From Candidatus Limivivens intestinipullorum (GTDB lineage: Bacteria > Bacillota > Clostridia > Lachnospirales > Lachnospiraceae), in the NCBI GenBank assembly GCA_018711185.1, contig DVIQ01000104.1, forward strand, positions 1-63,422: DNA of 63,422 nucleotides, given 5' to 3'. The notes under the pieces were generated by a model that ran no database searches, had not been told where the DNA came from, and saw only the letters and a list, made by a program, of their open reading frames with translations. This document shows, in pieces, positions 43,902 through 52,819 of the stretch. Each line of letters begins with the position of its first letter. Within the stretch, counting starts at the first letter, position 1. The position numbers and the translations under genes were made by a program.

Positions 43902-45770
43902 TTATGTAAGATTTTGTAATGATTCCGTGTGCGTTTGCCGCGCGGATGAAAGAGCGGAAACCATTGTTTCCGGGCCGGAACTGATTCCTTCCCCCTGGTT
44001 GGGGTGTATACAGGAAAAAGCCAGATCAGCTGTAAAGGCCAGCAGAAGCACAACACAGAGCAGAACACGGATTTTTATGGACAGCAGTTTCAGCAGCGTA
44101 TCCATCAGCGGGGCCAGGAGATAGACGAAAAGCATGCCGCCCACGCCGAACACAAAAAGCCCTTCCGCGCAGATCCGGCCGTGCAGGTTCAGAAAGTAAC
44201 CGGTATAATCCCACCATTTCTGTCCGTGAGTGAGGATCTCCAAATACCAGGCTGTCACGTACTCCACGATGCCGCAGAGCACGACAATGCAGATAAATTC
44301 CGCAAAAGGCTGTCTGCGAAACCGGTTTAAAAGGGTCAGGATCAAAATCCCTCCGGAGCCGTAAATCGGAAGCCAGGGGCCGTGAAGCACGCCGCGGTTC
44401 ACAAACTGGCCATCGGTGACCAGGTGAAGGCTTACCTCCCAAAGCCATCCGATCATACAGAAAATGAAAAAAATCAGGATCAGATTCCAGGGCGTGTAGG
44501 CGCGCAGATAGTGCAGATTTTCCAGCCAGCGGCGCTTTTCCGCCTCCGGAAAGGGACAAAGCCTTGTGGGGTAGGAACGGCGTTCGGCATCCGCTTCCAG
44601 CCCGATCCGCTTCAGGACTCCGTTCAGCCATTCTTCCCAGACAGCGTTTTCCTGCCGGTTTAAAATGGAGATGCCGAGCCATCTTGCAAGAAAACGGCGA
44701 ATCCCGTTTAAGGGAGGGGGAGTGGAGTGCTGGCTTTGAGAATGCCCGAAAACTTCCGGATAGGCGCTTTGCAGAAGCGCGTCGTCCGCCTGTTCAAAAA
44801 GATAGCGGTCACAGAGAACCTCGGTTCCAGGAATTCGGTTTTGGATGGCGAGTCTTCTCAGCTCTGCGTAATACTCACAGTATACGGCCGTTTTATAAGG
44901 ATTCACGTACAGGATTCCGGCGATTCCCATAGTCATCATGGAAAGCAGATTCCACCAGAGAAAGGAAACCTGAAGACAAAAACACTGCCATTTATGCCCC
45001 CGCATCATATTTCTAGAAAGCGTGATGGCCTGTCTGGGGGAGAGACCGGGATTTTCCGCGGCGATGTACGGCACGAGAAAGTAGGAATATTTTTTGATCA
45101 GGCCGCCGATGAGGGTAAGCCACCACATGGCCTGGTAAAAGGAGCACACAAACATAATCAGACAGACGGAAAACCATTTCCGAATGCGCAGCAGGTACAA
45201 AATTCGTCTGGGTGATACTTTCTCATAGCACCGTCCTTCCAGATAAATACGGCGGACAATGACGGAAAACATGTTTTCCAGAAGCAGCCATTTCAGAAAT
45301 ACAAAGCCTGCGCCGGCAAGAATCAGGATGATCAGTACAAGATCCGAAGATCCCACAACGGAGCGAAGGGCGGAAACCAGCACCACCAGCATGGAACCGG
45401 AGGTCAGAGAGTTGACAATCCTTGCCAGGACGCCTCTGGAACGGCCCAGGGCCGCGGGTCCGTTTTCCGCCTTTGTGATCGCTTCCTGCTGGCGTTCCAT
45501 GGACAGGCGCATTCCTTCCTTCGGACTGTTGTAGAGAGTCTCCCGCAGAACGTCCGACAGTCCGCCGGAGAGTCCCAGGTTAAAGGGGAAAGGCGCGATG
45601 GAAATGGAAATCTGCCCGGAGGCTGCCTCCGCGCTTTTTTGCATGACGGTAAGCGAGCCGGTAAATTCAGATCCCAAGAAAGCGGCTGTCAGACACAAAG
45701 CTACGAATACCAGCCAATGGGCCTTCAGCGAGCGCCTGCCGAGACATTTCAGTTCTTTTCTTTTTTTCAT
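43902..45770 (-). CDS. Fused DUF975 and CmpB-type (PF06541) membrane protein
   Basis: 622 residues. N-terminal membrane half (about 1-310) belongs to DUF975, like the protein at 37987-38742. The C-terminal half (about 425-590) belongs to the putative ABC permease type CmpB family (PF06541), with FVNRGVLHGPWLPIYGSGG and ILTHGQKWWDYTGYF. Fusions of these two families are common in Lachnospiraceae, but their role is not known. No ATPase is adjacent. Start supported by AGGAGG 9 bases upstream. Confidence 0.8.
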   Translation of the reverse strand: MKKRKELKCLGRRSLKAHWLVFVALCLTAAFLGSEFTGSLTVMQKSAEAASGQISISIAPFPFNLGLSGGLSDVLRETLYNSPKEGMRLSMERQQEAITKAENGPAALGRSRGVLARIVNSLTSGSMLVVLVSALRSVVGSSDLVLIILILAGAGFVFLKWLLLENMFSVIVRRIYLEGRCYEKVSPRRILYLLRIRKWFSVCLIMFVCSFYQAMWWLTLIGGLIKKYSYFLVPYIAAENPGLSPRQAITLSRNMMRGHKWQCFCLQVSFLWWNLLSMMTMGIAGILYVNPYKTAVYCEYYAELRRLAIQNRIPGTEVLCDRYLFEQADDALLQSAYPEVFGHSQSQHSTPPPLNGIRRFLARWLGISILNRQENAVWEEWLNGVLKRIGLEADAERRSYPTRLCPFPEAEKRRWLENLHYLRAYTPWNLILIFFIFCMIGWLWEVSLHLVTDGQFVNRGVLHGPWLPIYGSGGILILTLLNRFRRQPFAEFICIVVLCGIVEYVTAWYLEILTHGQKWWDYTGYFLNLHGRICAEGLFVFGVGGMLFVYLLAPLMDTLLKLLSIKIRVLLCVVLLLAFTADLAFSCIHPNQGEGISSGPETMVSALSSARQTHTESLQNLT

Positions 45771-45947
45771 AGGTAAATTCTCCTCCTGCTTTCTATTTTA
45801 CCGTGTTTTTGAAAAATGTAAATACATGACGCGAGATCCGTCCCCGACCTTTTGGAGGCGGCTTTCGCAGGAGATCATAGAGAAAATCGTTTTTTGGGGA
45901 TTAAATGAAGCGGAAGAGAGGTGCTTTCTGCCGGGACACGCCGGGGC

Positions 45948-46382
45948 TTACGGCGTGTCCTGTTCCAGGTTTTCGCAGACTTTCCGGAGGGTTTTTCCGA
46001 AGGCTTCCATTTCTGTTTCGGAAAACCCGTCCCATATGATGTCATCGACTTCCTGAAAAAGCCTGTGGACTTCACGGGCTTTTTCTCTGCCTTTCTCCGT
46101 GAGACAGACCAGGCAGGCCCGGCGGCAGGCCGGGTCCCGTTCCCTGGTAAGAAAGCCGGCCTCCTCCATGCGGTCCAGTGTTCTGGACATGGTAGTGACG
46201 TCCAGATGACAGAGGCCAGCCAGCTCTTTCTGGGAGATATGGTCGTGGGCCAGCAGGTTATTTAAAATCCTGGGCTGCCCCTGTCCGAGAGTGAGACCAA
46301 GCTCCAGGAAGGGCCCCCGAAGCCGGAGCTTCCGGGCTTTTTCCGCCCGGAAGAGAAGCTCGCGGATTTCTTTTTTTTCCAT
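45948..46382 (-). CDS. MarR-family transcriptional regulator
   Basis: 144 residues; start 46382 set by AAGGAG upstream. Winged helix-turn-helix with QPRILNNLLAHDHISQKELA and DVTTMSRTLDRMEEAGFLTRE, then the MarR beta-wing. It lies after the two ABC exporter genes in the same direction, 16 bases from the second, and most likely represses the operon until a toxic ligand binds. A candidate operator overlaps the operon promoter at 50019-50030. Confidence 0.9.
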   Translation of the reverse strand: MEKKEIRELLFRAEKARKLRLRGPFLELGLTLGQGQPRILNNLLAHDHISQKELAGLCHLDVTTMSRTLDRMEEAGFLTRERDPACRRACLVCLTEKGREKAREVHRLFQEVDDIIWDGFSETEMEAFGKTLRKVCENLEQDTP

Positions 46383-46398
46383 AGATGAGTCACTCCTT

Positions 46399-48255
46399 TC
46401 ATGACAGCTCAAACTGTCCGGTATAAAGCTGGTAATATCGCTGTTTCAGCTTCAGAAGATCCTCGTGGCTGCCCCGCTCAATGACGGTGCCGTGTTCGAG
46501 AACCAGAATCGCCTGGGCGTTGCGGACCGTGGAAAGCCGATGGGCGATCACAAAGGTGGTGCGGCCCTCCATCAGGGCGTCCATGCCCTTCTCGATGAGC
46601 TTTTCTGTTCTGGTATCGATGGAGCTTGTGGCCTCATCCAGGATCAGCACGGGCGGCCTGGAAATGGCCGCTCTGGCGATAGCCAGGAGCTGGCGCTGTC
46701 CCTGGGAAAGATTTCCGCCATCGTTATCCAGCATGGTATCGTATCCGTCCGGGAGGCGGCGGATAAAGGAATCGGCGTTTGCCACCCTGGCAGCCCTGCG
46801 GACATCCTCATCGGTGGCATCCAGGCGGCCGTAACGGATATTGTCGGAGATGGTTCCCGTAAACAGATGGGTGTCCTGGATAACCATGGACAGGGAGCGG
46901 CGCAGATCATCCTTTTTAATCCGGCGGATATCCAGGCCGTCATAGGTAATCGTTCCCTCATTAATCTCGTAAAAGCGGTTGATGAGATTGACAATCGTGG
47001 TTTTGCCGGCGCCGGTGGAGCCCACAAAGGCGATTTTTTCACCGGGCCTCGCGAAAAGACTGATGCCGTCCAGAATGTTTTTCCCGGTTTCATAGGCGAA
47101 AACCACGTCGTGGAACCGGACGTCCCCGGCAAGGGGAACCAGGCGGAAAGAAGCTCCATCCGGTACACGCCAGGCGTAGTGAGAAGTGTATTCCTCGCTT
47201 AAAACCATGGCGCCATCCTCCTGGATTCGCACCGGGCAGAGGGTGATATCGCCCTCGTCCACCTCCGGCTTCTGATCCATAACCTCAAAGATACGCTCCG
47301 CTCCGGAGAGGGCCGCCAGCAGGAAGTTGATCTGCTGGGTAAACTGGTTCATGGGCATGGCGCTCTGACGGACAAACACCAGGTAGGAGGCCAGGGTTCC
47401 CAGATCCGTCAGCCCGGCCAGGGCGAAGAGGCCGCCTACGCAGGCGGAAACCGCGTAGTTAAAATAGGAAAGAGATACAATCACTGGAATATTCATGGCG
47501 GAGTGGGACAGAGCCTTTGTGGAGGAGGTGCGGAGGGCTTCGTTCCGTCTGGAAAACTCCGCGAAATCCGCGGCCTCGTGGTTAAAGACCTTTTCCACCT
47601 TCTGGCCCGCCATCATTTCCTCCACAAATCCGTTGACGCTTCCCAGGTATTTTTGCTGCTCATCAAAATACCGGCGGCTCCGCTTTCCGTTCCATTTGAT
47701 AAACAGGAACATCAAAAGCATGAAGAAAAGAACGATCAGAGACAGCCGAATATCCAGAACCAGAAGCATGACAATGGTGCCGATAACGGTGACAAAGCTC
47801 TGGATCAGCATGGTAAAGCTGCTGTTCAGCGCCTCGGAAATCGTGTCCACGTCATTGGTGAAGCGGCTCATGAGGTCGCCGTGAGTGTGAACGTCGAAAA
47901 AGGACAGAGGCAGCTTCTGGGTGTGGCAGAACAGATCCCGGCGGATTTCACCGACAATCGTCTGAGATACCTTTATCATAAGGCGGTTGTAAAACAGACA
48001 GGAGAGGGCACCCGCCAGATAAAGGCATGCCATCAGAAGAATCGCTCTGGCCAGCCCCGGGATATCGCCGGGAATAATATATGTGTTAATCAGCGGCTTA
48101 AACAGATAAGTGCCGCCGATGTTCGCGATCGCGCTTATGATGACCAGGACGGACACCACAGCCAGCATTGCCTTGTGGCGCCCCAGATAGGTCAGCATTC
48201 GTCTGAGAGTCTGCTTGGTATTCTGAGGTCGTTTATGACCGAAGTACCTTGCCAT
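46399..48255 (-). CDS. ABC exporter half-transporter, second subunit
   Basis: 618 residues. Six membrane segments (about 35-340) then an ATP-binding domain with Walker A VGSTGAGKTT (near 425), signature LSQGQRQ and Walker B ILDEATSSIDT. Type IV exporter of the multidrug class, a partner of the next gene, with which it overlaps by 1 base (TAATG). The two probably form a heterodimer, like BmrCD or LmrCD. An insertion of about 40 residues precedes the ATPase domain (SEEYTSHYAWRVPDGASF region), which is longer than usual. Confidence 0.92.
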   Translation of the reverse strand: MARYFGHKRPQNTKQTLRRMLTYLGRHKAMLAVVSVLVIISAIANIGGTYLFKPLINTYIIPGDIPGLARAILLMACLYLAGALSCLFYNRLMIKVSQTIVGEIRRDLFCHTQKLPLSFFDVHTHGDLMSRFTNDVDTISEALNSSFTMLIQSFVTVIGTIVMLLVLDIRLSLIVLFFMLLMFLFIKWNGKRSRRYFDEQQKYLGSVNGFVEEMMAGQKVEKVFNHEAADFAEFSRRNEALRTSSTKALSHSAMNIPVIVSLSYFNYAVSACVGGLFALAGLTDLGTLASYLVFVRQSAMPMNQFTQQINFLLAALSGAERIFEVMDQKPEVDEGDITLCPVRIQEDGAMVLSEEYTSHYAWRVPDGASFRLVPLAGDVRFHDVVFAYETGKNILDGISLFARPGEKIAFVGSTGAGKTTIVNLINRFYEINEGTITYDGLDIRRIKKDDLRRSLSMVIQDTHLFTGTISDNIRYGRLDATDEDVRRAARVANADSFIRRLPDGYDTMLDNDGGNLSQGQRQLLAIARAAISRPPVLILDEATSSIDTRTEKLIEKGMDALMEGRTTFVIAHRLSTVRNAQAILVLEHGTVIERGSHEDLLKLKQRYYQLYTGQFELS

Positions 48256-49982
48256 TACAGATCCCTCCCTTCCATTTGAGATTCATAGATTTCCCGGTAA
48301 ATGCTGCTGGATTTCAGCAGCTCCTCGTGGGTTCCGGCGGCATGTAGCTTTCCGTCGTCCAGAATCAGGATCTGATCCGCGCCGAGCACGGAAGAAATCC
48401 GCTGTGCAATGATAATTTTTGTGGTGCCGGGAAGAAAACCGGCCAGGCGTTCCCGGATTTTTCCTTCTGTGGCCGTGTCCACGGCGCTGGTGGAATCGTC
48501 CAGAATCAGTACCTTTGGCGATTTCAGGAGTGCGCGGGCAATGCAGAGCCGCTGTTTCTGGCCGCCGGACACATTGACGCCGCCCTGTCCAAGCTCCGTG
48601 TTGTAGCCGTCTGGCAGGCGGTCGATAAATTCGTCTACACAGGCAATATGGCAGACCTGTTCCACCTCCTCCATGGAGGCGTCTTCCTTGCCCCAGCGCA
48701 AATTGTCCAGGACCGTGCCGGAAAAGAGGGTATTTTTCTGGAGAACCATGGCGATGGCGTCCCGCAGATGTGTCAGTGAATAGTCAGACACGGGTCTTCC
48801 GTCAAGATAGACGGTTCCCTCCGAAGCCTCATAGAGCCGGGGGATCAGCTGCACAAGCGTACTTTTGGCAGAACCGGTCTGCCCGATGATTCCTACCGTC
48901 TGCCCCGGAAGAATATGGAAACTGATATCGGTCAGCACTTTCTCCGCGGCAGTGTCCTTGTATTTAAAAGAGACATGGTCAAACCGGATGTCGCCCTTCG
49001 TGACCGTTCGGTTTTTATCGCCGGTATCCTTTATGCTGATGTCCTCCTCCATGACATCCATGATACGCCGGCCGGAGGCCAGGGCTCTGGTCATAAGAAG
49101 AAAGACGTTGGACATCATCATCAGAGAGTTCAGAACCTGAAGGACGTAGCTTAAAAACCCGGTAAGCTTTCCAACCTGCATATCTCCTATGTAGACCAGA
49201 TTTCCGCCGAACCAGAGAATGCACAGGATGGTCGTGTACATGACAAACTGCATGGCGGGCATATTCATGGAACCCAGACGGAAGGCCCGCTCCGCGGTGG
49301 TCATAAGGCCGGTATTTACTTCCCGGAACTTTTCGATTTCATGATCCTCCCGGACGTAGGACTTCACCACTCGGATGGCGGTGAGATTTTCCTGAATGAT
49401 CCGGTTTACCAGGTCGATGGCCCCCTGCATCCGTGTGTACAGAGGCCGTACACGGCAGATAATAAGAAACAGCAGAACTGCCAGCACCGGCGCTGCCACC
49501 AGAAATACCAGGGCAAGCCGGGCATTCAGCGAAAAGGAAACCACCAGGGCCGTGATCAGCATGACCGGCGAGCGAAACGCAGGCCTAAGGCCTGTGGAGA
49601 TGGTATTCTGGATAGTGGTGACATCGCTGGTAAGCCTGGTAACCAGGGATGAGGTGCTGAAATGATCCGTGTTGGCGAAGGAAAACTGCTGAATCTTCTG
49701 AAACTCCGCCTTGCGGATTTCCGCGCCGAAGCCCTGGCCGGCAGCTGCAGCAAAGCGAGAGCTTCCGACGCCAAGAGCCAGAGAGAGCAGCCCGCAGAGA
49801 ATCATCTGCGCTCCTTTGGCGAAGATGTAGGCCCGGTCGGCGTTTGCCACGCCGACGTCGATGATATCGGCCATAATCATGGGAATCAGAAGCTCCAGAA
49901 AGGACTCCGCCATAATGCAGAAAATGCCGGCTGCCAGATAGTGCCGATAAGGGCGCATACAGGCCGGGAAAAACTTTTTCAT
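48255..49982 (-). CDS. ABC exporter half-transporter, first subunit
   Basis: 575 residues; start 49982 set by AAAGGAG. Six membrane segments (about 15-310) and an ATP-binding domain with Walker A IGQTGSAKST (a Ser in place of the more common Gly), signature VSGGQKQR and Walker B ILDDSTSAVDT. In heterodimeric exporters one site is usually degenerate; here Walker B ends in Asp not Glu (LILDDS), so this subunit likely carries the degenerate site and the partner the catalytic one. First gene of the operon. Confidence 0.93.
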   Translation of the reverse strand: MKKFFPACMRPYRHYLAAGIFCIMAESFLELLIPMIMADIIDVGVANADRAYIFAKGAQMILCGLLSLALGVGSSRFAAAAGQGFGAEIRKAEFQKIQQFSFANTDHFSTSSLVTRLTSDVTTIQNTISTGLRPAFRSPVMLITALVVSFSLNARLALVFLVAAPVLAVLLFLIICRVRPLYTRMQGAIDLVNRIIQENLTAIRVVKSYVREDHEIEKFREVNTGLMTTAERAFRLGSMNMPAMQFVMYTTILCILWFGGNLVYIGDMQVGKLTGFLSYVLQVLNSLMMMSNVFLLMTRALASGRRIMDVMEEDISIKDTGDKNRTVTKGDIRFDHVSFKYKDTAAEKVLTDISFHILPGQTVGIIGQTGSAKSTLVQLIPRLYEASEGTVYLDGRPVSDYSLTHLRDAIAMVLQKNTLFSGTVLDNLRWGKEDASMEEVEQVCHIACVDEFIDRLPDGYNTELGQGGVNVSGGQKQRLCIARALLKSPKVLILDDSTSAVDTATEGKIRERLAGFLPGTTKIIIAQRISSVLGADQILILDDGKLHAAGTHEELLKSSSIYREIYESQMEGRDL

Positions 49983-50017
49983 GGTACATTCTCCTTTTGA
50001 TAGTTGTAGATGCAATT

Positions 50018-50046
50018 ATTGTATGCACAACCATGTGAATTGTCAA
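50018..50046 (-). promoter_or_regulatory. Near-consensus promoter of the ABC exporter operon with overlapping operator
   Basis: On the minus strand TTGACA, 17 bases, TACAAT. The inverted repeat TTGTATGCACAA (50019-50030) overlaps the -10, where a repressor such as the MarR protein of the same operon could bind. Confidence 0.75.
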
Positions 50047-50060
50047 TACTAAAAAATTTA

Positions 50061-50089
50061 GTTACCGTTCGGCCTTGCTGAACCGTAAT
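50061..50089. repeat. Palindromic intergenic repeat, family A copy (degenerate)
   Basis: GTTACCGTTCGGC CTT GCTGAACCGTAAT, related to the family A unit with two to three changed positions. Confidence 0.65.
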
Positions 50090-50170
50090 AAATTTACAAT
50101 CTTTTTACAAAGATTTGATTCTGGTTCTCAGAAAAGAGATGTAGAATAAAATAATGTGACCTCCTTTGGC

Positions 50171-50199
50171 TTGCATAATTTCATCCTCTGGGTTATTAT
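50171..50199 (+). promoter_or_regulatory. SigmaA-type promoter of the 50292 gene
   Basis: TTGCAT, 17 bases, TATTAT, about 90 bases before the start codon. Confidence 0.55.
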
Positions 50200-50233
50200 G
50201 ATAAAACGGTGTAAAAATGTAACTATTTTGGCA

Positions 50234-50257
50234 GGTCTGCGCTGTATTGCCCAGACC
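50234..50257. repeat. Degenerate family B repeat
   Basis: GGTCTG ... CAGACC arms followed by GTGAGGAA, a weak version of the B unit. It lies in the leader of the next gene. Confidence 0.5.
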
Positions 50258-50291
50258 GTGAGGAAATGATTCATGATTTGGAGTGATGAAA

Positions 50292-51122
50292 ATGGAATGG
50301 TTGACAGAGGGATTGATTGACAGCGCGCGGATGCTGCCCTTTCTGTTCGTGGCTTTTTTATGCATGGAGGCATTGGAGCATTATTCCGGCAGCCGGGTAA
50401 ACAGGATACTGAAAAAAACGGAAAAGGGAGGCCCTGTGGTGGGTGCGGTTCTGGGCTGCATTCCCCAATGCGGCTTTTCCGTCATGGCCGCGGATCTGTA
50501 CGCGGGAGGCATTATCAGCCTGGGTACGCTGATGGCGGTATTTTTGGCAACCTCGGATGAGGCGCTGCTGATTATGCTGGCGAATCCGGGAAATTCCGGG
50601 GAAATTTTAAGCCTTGTGGGGGTGAAGCTGGTGATCGCCATTGTGTCCGGCTATGCCCTGGACCTGATATTTAAGAGAAGGAAAAAGATGGAAAATTCTA
50701 TGGAAGAGATCTGCTCCCACTGCGGCTGCCATGATCACCATGGAATCATCCGTTCGGCGCTGAACCATACGGTTCGTATTTTCCTGTACATCCTCATTCT
50801 CACCTGTGCCCTTGCGTTTATCATGGACGCTGTGGGAATCCAGGAGCTTTCCAGGATGCTTCTGGGAGATACCATATTTCAGCCCCTGATCGCGGGAGTG
50901 ATCGGTTTGATCCCGAACTGCGCGGCTTCTGTAGCGCTGACGGAGCTTTATCTTGGAGGAGCCATCAGCTTTGCCTCTGTGGTGTCAGGCCTCTGCACGG
51001 GCGCCGGCGTAGGCCTTCTCGTGCTTTTCCGCATCAATCACAGCCCGAAGGAAAATCTGAAAATCCTGGGGCTGCTCTATGGCATCGGCGCGTTGAGCGG
51101 GATGGTTTTGCAGTTATTTTAA
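50292..51122 (+). CDS. Putative metal/arsenic efflux membrane protein (ArsP_2 type)
   Basis: 276 residues; start 50292 set by GGAG at 50279-50282. About eight hydrophobic segments in two repeats, each with a Pro/Cys-rich turn: GCIPQCGFSVMAADLYAGG (near 50) and IPNCAASVALTELYLGG (near 218). A central His/Cys-rich loop (EICSHCGCHDHH) could bind metal. The pattern matches the PF11449 putative heavy-metal exporter family. Substrate not proven. The alarmone synthetase gene starts 12 bases downstream. Confidence 0.75.
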   Translation: MEWLTEGLIDSARMLPFLFVAFLCMEALEHYSGSRVNRILKKTEKGGPVVGAVLGCIPQCGFSVMAADLYAGGIISLGTLMAVFLATSDEALLIMLANPGNSGEILSLVGVKLVIAIVSGYALDLIFKRRKKMENSMEEICSHCGCHDHHGIIRSALNHTVRIFLYILILTCALAFIMDAVGIQELSRMLLGDTIFQPLIAGVIGLIPNCAASVALTELYLGGAISFASVVSGLCTGAGVGLLVLFRINHSPKENLKILGLLYGIGALSGMVLQLF

Positions 51123-51134
51123 GGATATAGCAGT

Positions 51135-51911
51135 ATGAAAAAAGGAAAAAAGCAATTTTTTATCCGGGAAGTGGAAAGCGAGGCCTATCAGGCCCCTTAC
51201 CGGGAGGCGATCCGGCAGATCGTTTCGATCCTGGAGGAATGCCGGGAATCTACGGTCCACCAGGGACACCGGCATATCGAGGCGGTGACCTGGAGGATCA
51301 AATCTCCCCAGAGCATTATGGATAAACTCAAGAGAAAAGGGCGGGAGGTTACCCCCGAAAGCGCCAGAAGATATCTGAATGATCTGGCTGGTGTCCGGGT
51401 GACCTGCTGCTACTACGAGGATGTCTACCAGGTAGCGAATATGCTGCTGTCAAGACCGGAGCTGATCCTGATAAAACAAAAGGATTTTATCTGTTCTCCC
51501 AAAAAGAGCGGATACCGGAGCCTGCATTTGATTTTTGAGGTGGACGGACTGACGCTTCAGCCAGAGGAGGAAATCATTTCCTCCCTGGGAATGGAAGAAA
51601 CAGAGTCAGAAACCGGAGAGAGGGAGAAGAAAAAAGAGGGGGAGGAAGAAACGGACCGGGTGAAAGAGCCGGACCAGGTGAAAGAGCTGGTTCAGGAGAA
51701 ACTGCCGCCCCTTCCCGGCGTGCGCGTAGAGGTACAGATCCGAACCCTGACCATGGACGCCTGGGCCAGACTGGACCATGAACTGCGCTATAAAAATGAA
51801 AACGGAGAGGCCGCCGGCACCATCAAGGCCCTCCGCAAATGCTCGGACGCAATCGCGGAGGTAGATGATAAGATGCAGGAGATTTTGGAGAGGATCCGGG
51901 AGACCGTGTGA
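51135..51911 (+). CDS. Small alarmone synthetase (RelA/SpoT domain)
   Basis: 258 residues. It makes (p)ppGpp-type alarmones and lacks a hydrolase domain. Motifs: WRIKSPQSIMDKLKRKG, DLAGVRVTCCYY, CSPKKSGYRSLHL, VEVQIRT and ARLDHELRYK. The last two are separated from the rest by a charged Glu/Lys-rich insert of about 45 residues (about 148-195), not usual in RelQ/YjbM proteins of about 210 residues. The C-terminal helix that makes the tetramer in RelQ is present. Probably co-transcribed with the metal-efflux-type gene before it. Confidence 0.9.
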   Translation: MKKGKKQFFIREVESEAYQAPYREAIRQIVSILEECRESTVHQGHRHIEAVTWRIKSPQSIMDKLKRKGREVTPESARRYLNDLAGVRVTCCYYEDVYQVANMLLSRPELILIKQKDFICSPKKSGYRSLHLIFEVDGLTLQPEEEIISSLGMEETESETGEREKKKEGEEETDRVKEPDQVKELVQEKLPPLPGVRVEVQIRTLTMDAWARLDHELRYKNENGEAAGTIKALRKCSDAIAEVDDKMQEILERIRETV

Positions 51912-51919
51912 GGAGACGA

Positions 51920-52780
51920 TCAAAGGCTCTCCCACCGACCGGAGGCCCCGCATGGAAGCACAAGTCCTGAGCTTCTGACGGGCAGCCCGATTTCCTGGGA
52001 ATCCACAGTACCCTGAAAAGCCTTCAGCTCTGTTGCCAGCATGTAGGAGAGAACAGCTGGAGCCAGCCCAGTGGTGTAGGAGTTTACAAGGAAAAAGAGG
52101 GGGGTGGGCGTTAACAGCTGTACGCAGAGTTTAATGAGCGGATGGATCATATCTTCAATTTTCCAAACCTCTCCTTTCGGACCCCGGCCATAGGAGGGAG
52201 GATCCATAATAATGGCATCGTAGTGGCTGCCGCGGCGGATTTCCCGTTCTACAAACTTGACACAGTCATCCACAAGCCAGCGGACGGGTTTTCCCTCAAG
52301 GCCGGAGGAGCGGGCATTTTCCTTTGCCCAGGCTACCATTCCCTTGGAGGCATCCACATGGGTTACATTGGCTCCGGCAGCCGCAGCTGCCAGCGTGGCT
52401 CCGCCGGTGTAGGCAAAAAGGTTCAGAACCTTGATAGGCCTGCCGGCGTTTTTTATTTTTTGGGAGAACCAGTCCCAGTTCGCGGCCTGTTCCGGAAAAA
52501 GGCCGGTGTGTTTAAAGCTGAAAGGCTTTAACTGGAAGGTAAGTTCTCGATAGCGAATCGACCATTGTTCCGGAAGATCAAAAAATTCCCATTGGCCGCC
52601 GCCTTTGCTGCTACGGTGATAATGGGCGTTGGGCTTGGACCAGCCTTTATGGGTTCTGGGCGTGTCCCAGATAACCTGGGGGTCCGGTCTGATCAGGAGG
52701 TAATTTCCCCAGCGCTCTAATTTTTCTCCTTTTGATGTGTCGATTACTTCATAATCTTTCCATTGATCTGCAATCCACAT
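51920..52780 (-). CDS. SAM-dependent methyltransferase, RlmI-like
   Basis: 286 residues. Class I methyltransferase fold with NLFAYTGGATLAAAAAGA (SAM site, near 122) and the MDPPSYGRG motif (near 190) typical of base methyltransferases of the RlmI/RlmKL type. The DPPSYG motif fits cytosine or guanine N-methylation of rRNA. It lacks the PUA domain of RlmI. Convergent with the alarmone synthetase gene, 8 bases apart. Confidence 0.82.
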   Translation of the reverse strand: MWIADQWKDYEVIDTSKGEKLERWGNYLLIRPDPQVIWDTPRTHKGWSKPNAHYHRSSKGGGQWEFFDLPEQWSIRYRELTFQLKPFSFKHTGLFPEQAANWDWFSQKIKNAGRPIKVLNLFAYTGGATLAAAAAGANVTHVDASKGMVAWAKENARSSGLEGKPVRWLVDDCVKFVEREIRRGSHYDAIIMDPPSYGRGPKGEVWKIEDMIHPLIKLCVQLLTPTPLFFLVNSYTTGLAPAVLSYMLATELKAFQGTVDSQEIGLPVRSSGLVLPCGASGRWESL

Positions 52781-52819
52781 AACTTCTGTCCTTTCTGCAA
52801 CGATTCAGTACCTTCACAG

